Shown in pieces: positions 22,201 through 34,200 of a stretch of DNA of 64,000 nucleotides. Below the pieces are notes generated by a model. The model made no database searches, was not told the origin of the DNA, and was given only the letters and a program-made list of their open reading frames with translations. The translations under genes and the position numbers were made by a program. Source of the stretch: Siderastrea siderea (lineage: Eukaryota; Cnidaria; Anthozoa; Scleractinia; Rhizangiidae); NCBI GenBank assembly GCA_964030785.1, contig OZ034968.1, positions 69,037,399 through 69,101,398 on the forward strand, in the 5' to 3' direction. The stretch's first letter is position 1. The number at the start of each line of letters is the position of its first letter.

Positions 22201-25200
22201 TGTATCATGCATTAGTCAATAGGAGGCTAAGTGTCAGGCAAAGCATAGCTGGAAATAATTCCTGCTTTATAGCAGGACACAGCTAGGGGGCCCCATGAAG
22301 TGTTTCCTTGGACAGGACATATTGCAAAATTAATTGTCAGTGTGCAAAAATTGACTGAGTTTTTGTGTGAAACTTCTTGTTAACAAGAAAAGCCCCAGGG
22401 GCATTAGACCCCGCCGTTGTTCTCCCCCCCCCCCCCCAGGGGTGTAAAATATGTTACGGTCACTCAAGATAAAAGCCCTTGCCTGTGTAGCGAAAGACAG
22501 GACGAGTATTTGTTTGGCCGAGCGAAAACCGGAGGTCTGGGGCAAGTGACCACCAAAAAAAAAAAACAAGAAAAGCCCCAGGGGGCATTAACCCCGCCGT
22601 TGTTCTCTCTGCCCTTGGGGTCCAAAATATATTACGGCCAGGTAAAAGTTGGTGATTTATCGTATCTTTTACGTGCTTGCGATGATAATATAAATCAAGA
22701 CACGACTTGCCTAATCACTCTGTTTTAGCGTGCGTGACGAAGAGCGTGATCAAATTATTATTTTGATCACAGCGTGACTCATTTCTAATTTCTTACTTTT
22801 AAGGCCTGTGGTCGGGGGGAAATTATGGAGGGCAGTATTACTCACTTCTTGGCACTCATACATACATACTTTACATCATAATTACTAAGTTCATAGCGAT
22901 CGCGAGTTCATGCCAGCTTTCAAACTTAAGCTCCCTAGTACATTCGTCCTTGCTCTCGTTGAAGAAATGTTAACTCCGTTGAATTCCTTGTACTTTTCTA
23001 CACAACTTTCCCTAAAGATTTTGGCGAAGCAAAGCAAAACTGCCAAAAAAATGCTTGCATTTGACTGTTGAATTATTCAACTTGGCGAAAGCAAGGGACT
23101 TCCCCGAATCGGAGGGTTGTCCAATACACCCGCACTGTAACGGACCGTGAGACTATGGTTTCGGTCCGTAGAGTTTTGTACGGACCGTGAACTTCACATA
23201 CGGTCCGTGTAGAAGAGATCACGGTCCGTAAATTGCATCTTATTAGTGGGACTTAGAGTATTTCATGCTGGTTATGAGTGGGAGATATTCTTTTATGGAC
23301 CGTACAGTTCGCACGGACCGTGAACTTCAGATACGGTCCGCATAGAAGAGTTCACGGTCCGTAAATTGCATCTCATTAGTGGCACTTAGAGTATTTCATG
23401 CTGGTTATGAGTGGGAGATATTCTTTTGCGGACCGTACAGTTCGCACGGACCGTGAACTTCAGATACGGTCCGTATAGATGAGTTCACGGTCCGTAAATT
23501 GCATCTCATTAGTGGGACTTAGAATATTTCATTCCTGTTGTGAGAGGGAGATAACTTTGTTACGGACCGTACAGTTTGTACGGACCGTGAATTTCAGATA
23601 CGGTCCGTATAGAAGAGTTCACGGTCCGTAAATTGCATCTCATTAGTGGCACTTAGAGTATTTCATTCTGGTTGTGAGTGGGAGATATCTTTGTTACGGA
23701 CCGTACAGTTCGCACGGACCGTGAATTTCAGATACGGTCCGTAAAGAAGAGTTCACGGTCCGTAAATTGCATCTCATTAGTGGGACGAAGAATATTTCAT
23801 TCCCGTTGTGAGAGGGAGATATCTTTGTTACGGACCGTACAGTTCGTACGGACCGTGAATTTCAGATACGGTCCGTATAGATGAGTTCACGGTCCGTAAA
23901 TTGCATCTCATGAGTGGCACTTAGAGTATTTCATATTGGTTGTTAGTGGGAAATTTTCTTATTACGGACCGTACAGTTCGCACGGACCGTGAACTTCAGA
24001 TACGGTCCGTATAGAAGAGTTCACGGTCCGTAAATTGCATCTCATTAGTGGGACGTAGAATATTTCATTCCCGTTGTGAGAGGGAGATATCTTATTTACG
24101 GACCGTACAGTTTGTACGGACCGTGAACTTCAGATACGGTCCGTATAGAAGAGTTCACGGTCCGTAAATTGCATCTCATTAGTGGGACGTAGAATATTTC
24201 ATTCCCGTTGTGAGAGGGAGATATCTTATTTACGGACCGTACAGTTTGTACGGACCGTGAACTTCAGATACGGTCCGTATAGAAGAGTTCACGGTCCGTA
24301 AATTGCATCTCATTAGTGGAACTTAGAATATTTCGTTCTGGTCGTGAGTGGGAGATATGTTTCTTATGGACTGTGAACTTTAAATACGGGCCGTATAGAG
24401 GAGTTCGCTGTCCGTAAATATCGGTTCGTAGATGTAAAAGTGGTCGTTTGTGGAACACATATTCGTTACTTAGCCTGAAAATAACTTGTGTCGCTCGAGC
24501 GATGGTGCGCACTTTAATGTAGTGTCTCTGGGGATGAATATGAATACGCGTGAAAGCAATATTCTTTATGAATTGTCCCGTGCAGCATTGTAGTCAACAT
24601 TTCATAAATAGTGCTATTGATAGTTTCCTATGCAGCTGGCTTATTGTCGCCACGCAAGGCTCCTGTAGACATAAAAATGGCTGTATAGGGGACTAGCGGG
24701 ACTACGCGATTGAAGGCAGGTCCGTAAGCAAGAATGACGGTCCGTGCGAAGCATACGGACTGTCAACTGCAAATCACGGTCCGTAAGCAAGAGTGACGGT
24801 CCGTGCGAAACTTACGGACCGTCAACTGCAAATAACGGTCCGTATCAGTGCGGCAGTATTGGACATGAGTGCCGAATCGGCTTCTGTGTTTCAGTGATGT
24901 AATGTTTACGTGCCACGGCAAGTTAGGCGAATTTATTCCAGCTTCAAAGCTCGCTAGCACCTTCATTCCTACTTTCATCGGACCCCGCCGTTTTTCTCCT
25001 CCTCCCAGGGAGCAAAATATATTACGGTCACTCAAGATACGAGCTCAAGTATTGTAAATTTTAAAGTTGATGATTTATCGTACCTGTGTTTGCTGCCATT
25101 TCCCCTTATGCGTCTGCTCTGCACCCTTCTCCCTGTGGTAACATGAATCCCTGATAGTATGAACCCCATCCCTCATTCCTTGGTCATCCACTTGTCCTAG

Positions 25201-28200
25201 CTTTCGCGAAGAAGAACGTGACGAAATATTTTGACCATAGCGTGACTCAATTAAGTCACGTTTTTTTAAAATAAACGAACTGACATGTCAGCGTAATTCT
25301 AAATAGCAAGGGCACGGAAATTTAAATAGATTTCTTGATAAAAAAACTCATTCTAAAATCTAAAGGAAACTGGTAGCTATGAAAAACCGTAAAAGTCTAT
25401 TTTAGGCCGTGATTCGATGAGTGATTTGGCGTAAGCAAGTTTACTTCTCCGAATCGACTTCTGTGTTTCAGACGTAATGTTTATGTGCTACGGCACGTAG
25501 CATGAATCATTGGCTTTCAAAGCTCGCTAGCACCTTCGTCCTTGCTCTCATTGAAGAGAAGTCAACTCCATTGAATTTCTTGTACTTTTCTACACAACTT
25601 TCCCTAAAGATTTTGGCGAAGCAAAGCAAAACTGCCAAAAATATGCTTGCATTTCACTGTTGAATTTTTCAACTTGGCGAAAGCAAGGGACTTCCCCGGA
25701 TCACCTTTTGTGTTTCAGTGATGTAATGTTTACGTGCCAGGGCAGGTTTGGCAAATTCATGCCAGCTTCAAAGCTCGCTAGAACGTTCGTTCTTGCTTTC
25801 ATCGAAGGAATTTTCATGCCATTAAATCGCCGGTAATTTTCTACACCAACTTTCATGAAAATTCTGGCGAATAAACGCTGAACGAACAAAGTTTACCGGC
25901 AAGTATTGTTTTGACCGAGCGCAGGTCTGGGGCAACTGACCACGACAAAAAAAAAAACAAAAAAAACAAGAAAAGCCCCAGGGGGCATTAACCCCGCCGT
26001 TGTTCTCTCTGCCCTTGGGGTCCAAAATATATTACGGCCAGGTAAAAGTTGGTGATTTATCGTAGCTTTTACGTGCTTGCGATGATAATATAAATCAAGG
26101 CACGACTTGCCTAATCATCCTGTTTTAGCGTGCGTGACGAAAAGCGTGATGAAAGTATTATTTTGATCATAGCGTGACTCAGCCTGGCCTCGTAGTTCAG
26201 TTGGTTGAGCGACGGTGTTCTAATCCGGAGGTCGTGGGTTCGAATCCCGCCGGGGTCAAAGATTTTTCTTTTATCTTGGTTCTCATTTCTAATTTCTTAC
26301 TTTTAAGGCCTGTGGTCGGGGGGAAATTATGGAGGGCAGTATTACTCACTTCTTGGCACTCATACATACATACTTTACATCATAAATTACTAAGCTCACA
26401 GCGATCGCGAGTTCATGCCAGCTTTCAAACTTAAGCTCCCTAGTACATTCGTCCTTGCTCTCGTCGAAGAAATGTTAAATCCATTGAATTCCTTGTACTT
26501 TTCTACACAACTTTCCCTAAAGATTTTGGCGAAGCAAAGCAAAACTGCCAAAAAAATGCTTGCATTTGACTGTTGAATTATTCAACTTGGCGAAAGCAAT
26601 AGACTTCCCCGAATCGGCTTCTGTGTTTCAGTGATGTAATGTTTACGTGCCACGGCAAGTTAGGCGAATTCATTCCAGCTTCAAAGCTCGCTAGCATCTT
26701 CGTTCCTACTTTCATTGGACCCCGCCGTTTTTCTCCTCCTCCCAGGGAGCAAAATATATTACGGTCACTCAAGATACGAGCTCAAGTGGTTTAAATTTTA
26801 AAGTTGATGATTTATCGTACCTGTGTCTGCTGCCATTTCCCCTTATGCGTCTGCTCCGCACCCTTCTCCCTGTGGTAACATGAATCCCTGATAGTATGAA
26901 CCCCATCCCTCATTCCTTGGTCATCCACTTGTCCCAGCTTTTGCGAAGAATAACGTGACGAAATGTTTTGACCATAGCGTGATTCAGTTCAGTCACGTTT
27001 TTTTAAATAAACTAACTGACATGTCAGCGTAATTCTAAATAGCAAGGGCTCGGAAATTTAAATAGATTTCTTGATAAAAAACTCATTCTAAAATCTAAAG
27101 GAAACTGGTAGCGATGAAAAAACCGTAAAAGTCTATTTTAGGCCGTGATTCGATGAGTGATTTGGCGCAAGCAAGTTTTAATACTTCTCCGAATCGGCTT
27201 CTGTGTTTCAGTGACGTAATGTTTATGTGCTACGGCACGTAGCATGAATCATTGGCTTTCAAAGCTCGCTAGCACCTCCGTCCTTGCTCTCATTGAAGAG
27301 AAGTCAACTGCATTGAATTTCTGGTACTTTTCTACACAACTTTCCCTAAAGATTTCGGCGAAGCAAAGCAAAACTGCCAAAAATATGCTTGCATTTCACT
27401 GTTGAATTTTTCAACTTGGCGAAAGCAAGGGACTTCCCCGGATCACCTTTTGTGTTTCAGTGATGTAATGTTTACGTGCCAGGGCAGGTTTGGCAAATTC
27501 ATGCCAGCTTCAAAGCTCGCTAGCACCTTCGTTCTTGCTTTCATCGAAGGAATTTTCATGCTATTAAATCGCCGGTAATTTTCTACACCAACTTTCATGA
27601 AAATTCCGGCGAATAAACACTAAACGAACAACGTTTACCGGCAAGTATTGTTTTGACCGAGCGCAGGTCTGGGGCAACTGACCACGACAAAAAAAAAAAA
27701 AAAAAAAAAAAAAAAAACGGGTATTACTAGACCCCGTCCTGACGGCGGGGTAACAAAAAAAAAACCGGGTATTACTAGACCCCGTCCTGACGGCGGGGTA
27801 AAAAAACCATTGAAAAAAAATGGGTATTACTAGACCCCGTCCTGACGGCGGGGTAAAAAGTCTCTTACAACTGTACTTTAACCTCAAAAATAAGAAGATA
27901 GATATTTTAGTCTACATCAATTGATTCCCTGTAAAAGGCTCTCTTGACTCATGTGCAGTACAAATTAAAATTGCCCTAACATGCATTGTGAATACTTCAT
28001 CATGTTATGTGTGTCTATGGATTGTGCATTTTTGAGTCTTTAGAACTCCTTTCTTGTTCTCCGTCTGCCCCCCCCCCCCCCCCCGCCTCTGTTTCCCTTG
28101 TCATGGAGTTTCAAAGTGTAAGCTCTTGGATACCCCTAGGTACCAACCTTTGCTTATGGGATGTGGCTGTTAACTTTTGTTCAATAACCTTTACAGGTGG

Positions 28201-31200
28201 AACTACTTGACATATTGGACGAGGTAGATTTCAGGTGTGAGCTCAATGGATTTTCCTCCAGTTGGTGCTTTTACATGAGTATACAGTCATCTGTTACATT
28301 CCACAGCATATATTGTGAGATCATTTGTTTTTGGCCAATCTGTTTTCAGACAGTTGATGTTTCTTAAGAACAAATTTGAACACCTTCAGGACTCAGGAAG
28401 ACAGAGATTGTTTGTAAGTAATGTGGGTTGTCTAAAATTATACTGTACTTAATATACATGTACTTCGTATATTTGAAATGCTTATATTCTTATGAATATA
28501 AGTAGGGAAATTTAAATAATATGCCAGTGTATGTTTGTCCATATAAGGAATAATATATTTATTACATTTAAACTCATCAACAATAGATGAGCTTGGGCGT
28601 TGGTGCCTCAAGGTTGGTGGAGCCCGGCGATGCACAGCAGGGAAGGAGGTATCCATGGTAACCCTGAAGCGGCCACCACCCACCTAGGCACCATCACACT
28701 GAAGGACTCAGTGGAATACTTACCAACCTACCACGAGGCTCTATGACCTACCCGAGGGAGGGTGGGCCGGGCAAAAATTGCGAAGCTTGCGAGCAACTGT
28801 GCTAGCGAAAAGAGCTTGCGAATGATAGCGAACAACATGCTGCGTGAAAGGTCACGAAGAGCCCCTGCGAGGGCCCTAGGGCCACCCCGAGCTATAAGCG
28901 GCCAGCGGTAGCGGCCTACTGCGTATAGGCGTCACAGAGTGCCCCAGCGAACTGCCAAGGTTGCAAGCGAGCTTCCTGCATCCAAAGGTTGCTAAAGAGC
29001 ATTGCTTCGAGGTTAACTTTGCCTAAATTACATTTAGCCACATTTAAACTCATCAACAATAGATGAGCTTGGGCGTTGGTGCCTCAAGGTTGGTGGAGCC
29101 CGGCGATGCACAGCAGGGAAGGAGGTATCCATGGTAACCCCGAAGCGGCCACCACCCAAACCCCCAACCCCAGGGTGCTTGAAGAGGAGGGGCCAGCGAA
29201 GAGGGAGAATGGGACCTCCGACTCCAAAAACCCCAAGCACCAAGTGGCCAGCATGCACAAGAAAAGCCAAAAAACTACCACTTACCCAGTCCCAGAGCAG
29301 GCTGCGAGCTAACCGAGCTGCAATGCTAGCTGAAGGGAAGGATGTTGATGTACTCTCACAGTGATTCTCTCCAACCAGATGAACCTCAGCCTGACCGTGA
29401 CGGAGGACAAGATGAGCAATCACAAGGCAAAGCCGAATTACGCCAGACGATTGGAAAGACTCGCCAAGGCTTCCGATGGAGTTCTTATATACAGCTGGTA
29501 AGCGTTACTTGTCCAATGCCCTAGAGCCTGAATAAGGTGATCTGGGACACCGTTGCGAGCCGCGACAGTCGCTGCTCCGATGCGGAAGCTGTGGCTGGAA
29601 AAATTGCCTGAAATCCCAGCTGAAGACAGGATTTCTCTTAGCCAGTTCGTCAGAGTAGCGCGAGACAGAGGTTGGCCAGATTTGAGCAGAAATAATGGGC
29701 CAGGCTGATTACCCCGCAGTGCCAGGTAAGACAGCATGGCGTGGACAGTGCAGAGAGGAGCCTTTCCCAAACCAATGTGAATGAAGCAGCCCTTTCGGAA
29801 TGGGTCCGTCTTGGATGCTTTAATCCAGATACGCATGCCTGAGGGAGAGAGCCTGGAGTCCACTGAGACATCTGCAACCGACAAATGAAGCTCTGGCGAG
29901 AAGCTGGCTAGGTTGGGCACAGTAAATTCAGCTGAACGCAGAAAACCAAAATAGCCCAAGGTGCACGCTGCCCAAAACATGCAGTGATCGAAAGATGAGA
30001 GGTCCAAGGCCTGGTGAACGAGAGAAAGGATACTATCGGTCACGGGAAGACGCCAGGCAGCGGGGGAACCTTGAGAACGCTTTATCCCTCTCCTCACACG
30101 TTGTAGGCGCAAGCAGTTAATTAATGGGTCAGGAAAACCTTGCTCGATGTGAAGAGAGCGAATGGCAGAGAGGTAAACTTTGATAGACGAATGCTGAATA
30201 GAATCTGCAAGGAAGGAAACAAACAGACACAGCGTCCATTCATCTACTGGACAAGGAGATCCATTTGGATGGAGCTAATTCCCAGCTTGGAGGCAGAAAT
30301 CATAAAATTTTCTTTGACCGGAAGCGTATGACTTGCGAGTTGAGGGAGCCAGACCTTGGACCAGGAATTGCTGGCATCGTTCCTCTAGTAGGGAGGTATC
30401 AAGCTGTCCAGAAGAAGCTGTGGGATAGGGCACGGGTTCAGCTGAGCCTCCGGGGCCAGGCGGCGGAACTCCTGCCAATGAAAGCGAGAAATTGCATCAG
30501 CAACATTGTTTTGAATGCCGGGGACATGAACAGAAGAGAAGGAAAACCCCCAACGCGCAGCAGACAGCAGGAGATCCCGAAGTAGGTGCATCAGAGCAGG
30601 AACCTTTGAGGTCCTGGATGTGAGCATAGCCACCACGGACTGATTATCGGAGCGAAAGAGGACGTGTTTTCTCGACCAATGAGAACCCCACAAATGAGCT
30701 GCAATCACCACAGGAAACAATAATTATTCTTTGTAGGCGATAGATTGTTGGGCCTGAGTAGGAGACCACGGGCCATAGAACCACTGACCCTGAGAGTAGG
30801 CACCAAATCCGAGGGATCCAGCAGCATCGGAGGTGACTTCTATGTCAGCTAATGGGGACATGCCCAGGTACAGCCAGAACCCGACGCCGTGCCAAGAGGA
30901 AAGAAAGCGCTGCCACCACAGTAAATCCTGGCGAAACTCTCGATTGATGCGGATGGGATGATCCCTGTTACGAAAGCAGCAAAGCAGATCGATAAGTCTA
31001 CGAAGAAAGGTTCTGCCAGGCCAAACCACCTTTGCAGCATGGTGCAGGTGACCAATGAGAGATTCAAGTTCGCGCTTCTTGCACCAGGTACGTTGGAGCC
31101 AGGTGTGAATGAGTTGGTTGAGTGCCAGAAGCTTTTCCTCTGGTAAGCGGGCAACTTGCTGAACCGAGTCAAGCTCAATTCCTAGGACAGAAAGAGATGT

Positions 31201-34200
31201 AGCTGGACCAACGCACTTATTGGGGTGAAGAGGTAGTCCCAGAGACTTGCAGACTGCCAAGGCGGTGCTCAGGTTGTATGCGCACTGAAGAGAATGCGGG
31301 GGTCCAGCTGTGATAAAATCGTCCAGGTAATGCAATAAGTCGGACACTGCATGCTGGTTAAGGAGGATCCATTCCACCATATCGGCTACTGAATTGAAGA
31401 TGAAAGGGGCGGAGCGGAGGCCAAAGGGCAGAGTGAGGTCAACGTAGTACTGGCCACGCCATTTCATGCCTAGTAGAAATCGGTTGTCAGGATGGATGGC
31501 TATATTCCGGTAGGCAGCCTCAACGTCGAACTTGGCCATTAAGGCTCCTGGGCCGTAGCGCGACACCATGCGGATCACCTCATTCAAGCGAATGTACTGG
31601 AGAGTGAACTCCTGGGGGTCAATGCCGTCGTTCACACTAGAACCTCGAGGAGACGATAAATCGATGATCAGGCGCCACTTCCCAGGTTGCCCCTTTTTGG
31701 GAATAACCCCAAAGCTGCTGATGTGTAAGTTAGGTAACGGAAGGGGAGGGAAAGGGGCCTGCAACCCTACCCAACATGACCTCGTTGGCCAAATACTCGT
31801 CTACCACGTTAGCATGCATGAGGGCCGACTGTTTGTTCTTTTTGGCAGCCTTGAGGTGACCCGATGACTGAAAGCCAAGCTTGAAGCCCTTTTTGATACC
31901 CTGGAGGACATAGGAGGCCTGCTGCTGGTCTGGATGGCTGGCTAGTTCGTGTGCGAATTCCTGAGGGTGCAACGGGCTAACGGCAGAGACGGGAGGAAGT
32001 ACTGAGCCGGCTGCAGTAAGAGAACAAGAAATGCCTGATAAGTAAGGGTGGAGAAAGTGCTGCGACAACGGCAAGGGGAAAGGCAAAAAAAAAACAGAGG
32101 AAACCAAACTAGCTCGAAGGAAATTTATAGCAAAAAACTGCAAAGGTACGAAAAATACATGATAATCAGATGAGAATCAAGGCCTATAGGCTACAGGTGT
32201 GATAAAAACAAGGGAAGGGGGGGGGGGGCCTAGCCAAGTGACTTGAAAAACTAGCAAGTATATATACAACTACGGCACGTGAGGGCCGAAAATGAACAAT
32301 AACAAGCAAAAACTAAAAATAATGATCCAAAGTTTATGTCCACTAATGTACGCCGGGGAAAAGCGTCAAAAGTTCGCCTCTCAATGACGTCTGGCCTTTG
32401 GGGGAGAGGCGGAAGCTGGGGGAGGTGGAGAAGAGCGTTTGTGGTCGCCCCTGGAGGCAGATTCTGTGTGAACGGAACACTCGGAACAGCGATGAGGGCC
32501 AGCACAGAGGCTGCAACGATGGGCGTATCTGCAGTAGTTGTACTGGGACGAAACAGCGACCTCGATTCCATGAACGGCAAATTATTTGCGAAGACGGCGA
32601 TCCGGAAGGTCCTGGGACGTCGGGACTCGTGCCACTAGCACCGGGACGAAGAGAAGCCCCGCCCACATGGAAGTTGAAAAGCTCAGAGTTCATGGATGAC
32701 CAGTCCACCAGCTTGGTCGCGGCTGCGTGTTGGCGAAAGGCTAAGTCGTAGGCACGCCATACCCGACCGCTAAAATGGCGCTGCGTCTGCAAAATTAGCA
32801 GCTTGCAGCAAGTTAGGTCTTTCCAGCGGTGTGGAAAGTAAGAGGTTAAAATCAGCGTGAAGATGGAAAACGCTTCGGACCATGATACAATGTCGTCGAT
32901 CTTACGACGATGTTTCTTCGCCGAAGGTGTGACGACCAAATGACCGCCGAAGTAAACTTGCGACTCAGGTTCCTTCTCCATAATATTCGCCGACAGCAAA
33001 TCCCCCAAATCGATGAACTTGCCGGCGAGAATTTGGCTCACTGTCTTTGCCGGAACCAGAGTAAAGCCAGGGGGCAGGACGAACGGCTGTTGGAAGGACG
33101 AAGGCAGGCTTAGACTCGCGGAACTAACGGGGGATGGCACGGAAGGAGAAGTACCCGTGGCGATCGCCAGGCTAGGAATCGCCGAGCGAGGAGGCGCGAA
33201 GGTTGATATAAAAGAAGGAACAGAAAGCATTTGCCTACCTTGTGGGGCCACGGGCTGAGGGCTTGATTGTGCGTTGAAAGGGGGGACTCCAGACGCCAAG
33301 AACGACGATGTACGTTGCTCGAGGCCGTGAGCGTGGACAGGAACGCCCCCAGATGAAGATGGCAAGTTCGCCAGGCCGGGCAAGCACGCGGCTCCAATGT
33401 TAGAAGAGGGCGGCGAAATTCCCAAAGACGAAGCTTGGGGGATAACCGGAGCAAGTACAGCTTGGACTGCCGACGCCACCACCGCTACAAAGGCTGGATC
33501 GAGCGTGATTGTTGAGGTCGGCGGCGGGACAGGCATGGCCACGCTCGCAGCAACGGACGACTCAACAGAAGGAGCTGTTGTGGACGGCAAGGCAGCACTC
33601 GAAGCCACGAAGAAACTGGCCGACAGGCTGTTGTTGGTGAGGCGTGTAGTGCCCGAGTCGCCCTCCATATTGCATAAACGACCGAAGAGCGAACGAACAG
33701 GGCGAAAAACTTGACAAAAATTGCGAAGCTTGCGAGTAACTGTGCTAGCGAAAAGAGCTTGCGAATGATAGCGAACAACACGCTGCGTGAAAGGTCACGA
33801 AGAGCCGCTGCGAGGGCCCTAGGGCCACCCCGAGCTATAAGCGGCCAGCGGTAGCGGCCTACTGCGTATAGGCGTCACAGAGTGCCCCAGCGAACCGCCA
33901 AGGTTGCAAGCGAGCTTCCTGCATCCAAAGGTTGCTAGAGAGCATTGCTTCGAGGTTAACTTTGCCTAAATTACATTTAGCCACATTATTGATACAGACT
34001 CTTCACTTATACATAAATCCTGTTTTAACAGAGAGCAGACTTACAAAAAGATCTTTTTGACAAAGTTGTACTTCATCTACTGGAAGATGATGACATCCGG
34101 GTGAGGCAGGCAGCCGCTAAGTGTTTTGTGAGGTATGGTTATAAAACTGTGAAAAGGGATACAACAGGACGTTCCCATTCTTATTCCTAATTGCATTTGC

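Larger units (their letters stand above)
22379..27716 (+). mobile_element. Head-to-tail array of A-tailed retroposon copies in HTT intron 14
   Basis: Three copies in the same orientation end in 'gtctggggcaactgaccac' or a close variant followed by poly(A): at about 22379-22562 (short copy), 22565-25972 and 25973-27716. The two long copies are nearly identical over about 1.65 kb, apart from a 1,759-bp insertion in the first and a 100-bp tRNA-like insertion in the second. Each has an internal duplication of about 0.83 kb. No reverse transcriptase frame is visible, so they look non-autonomous. Whether they arose by tandem duplication or repeated insertion into A-tails is open. Confidence 0.65.
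28564..33987 (-). mobile_element. Ngaro/PAT-like tyrosine-recombinase retrotransposon with split direct repeats
   Basis: A 5.4-kb element lies antisense to HTT in intron 16. On its own strand the order is: a 273-bp repeat (33715-33987), gag-like frame, RT-RNase H, tyrosine recombinase, then a 119-bp repeat (29040-29158), the second 273-bp repeat (28772-29044), an 89-bp spacer and the second 119-bp repeat (28564-28682). This A1-B1-A2-B2 order is the split direct repeat layout of PAT and Ngaro elements. No methyltransferase domain is present, which favours Ngaro. There is no target duplication; ACATT occurs at both edges. All three reading frames are interrupted, so this copy is dead. Confidence 0.85.

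Noticed and set aside
23140..24440. CRISPR-like array
   Set aside because: The 134-bp units are repeated throughout with no unique spacers, in an animal intron, inside a transposon.
29034..29423. 129-codon minus-strand frame downstream of the recombinase in the Ngaro-like element
   Set aside because: It runs through the B1 and A2 terminal repeats and has no recognisable domain; probably chance.
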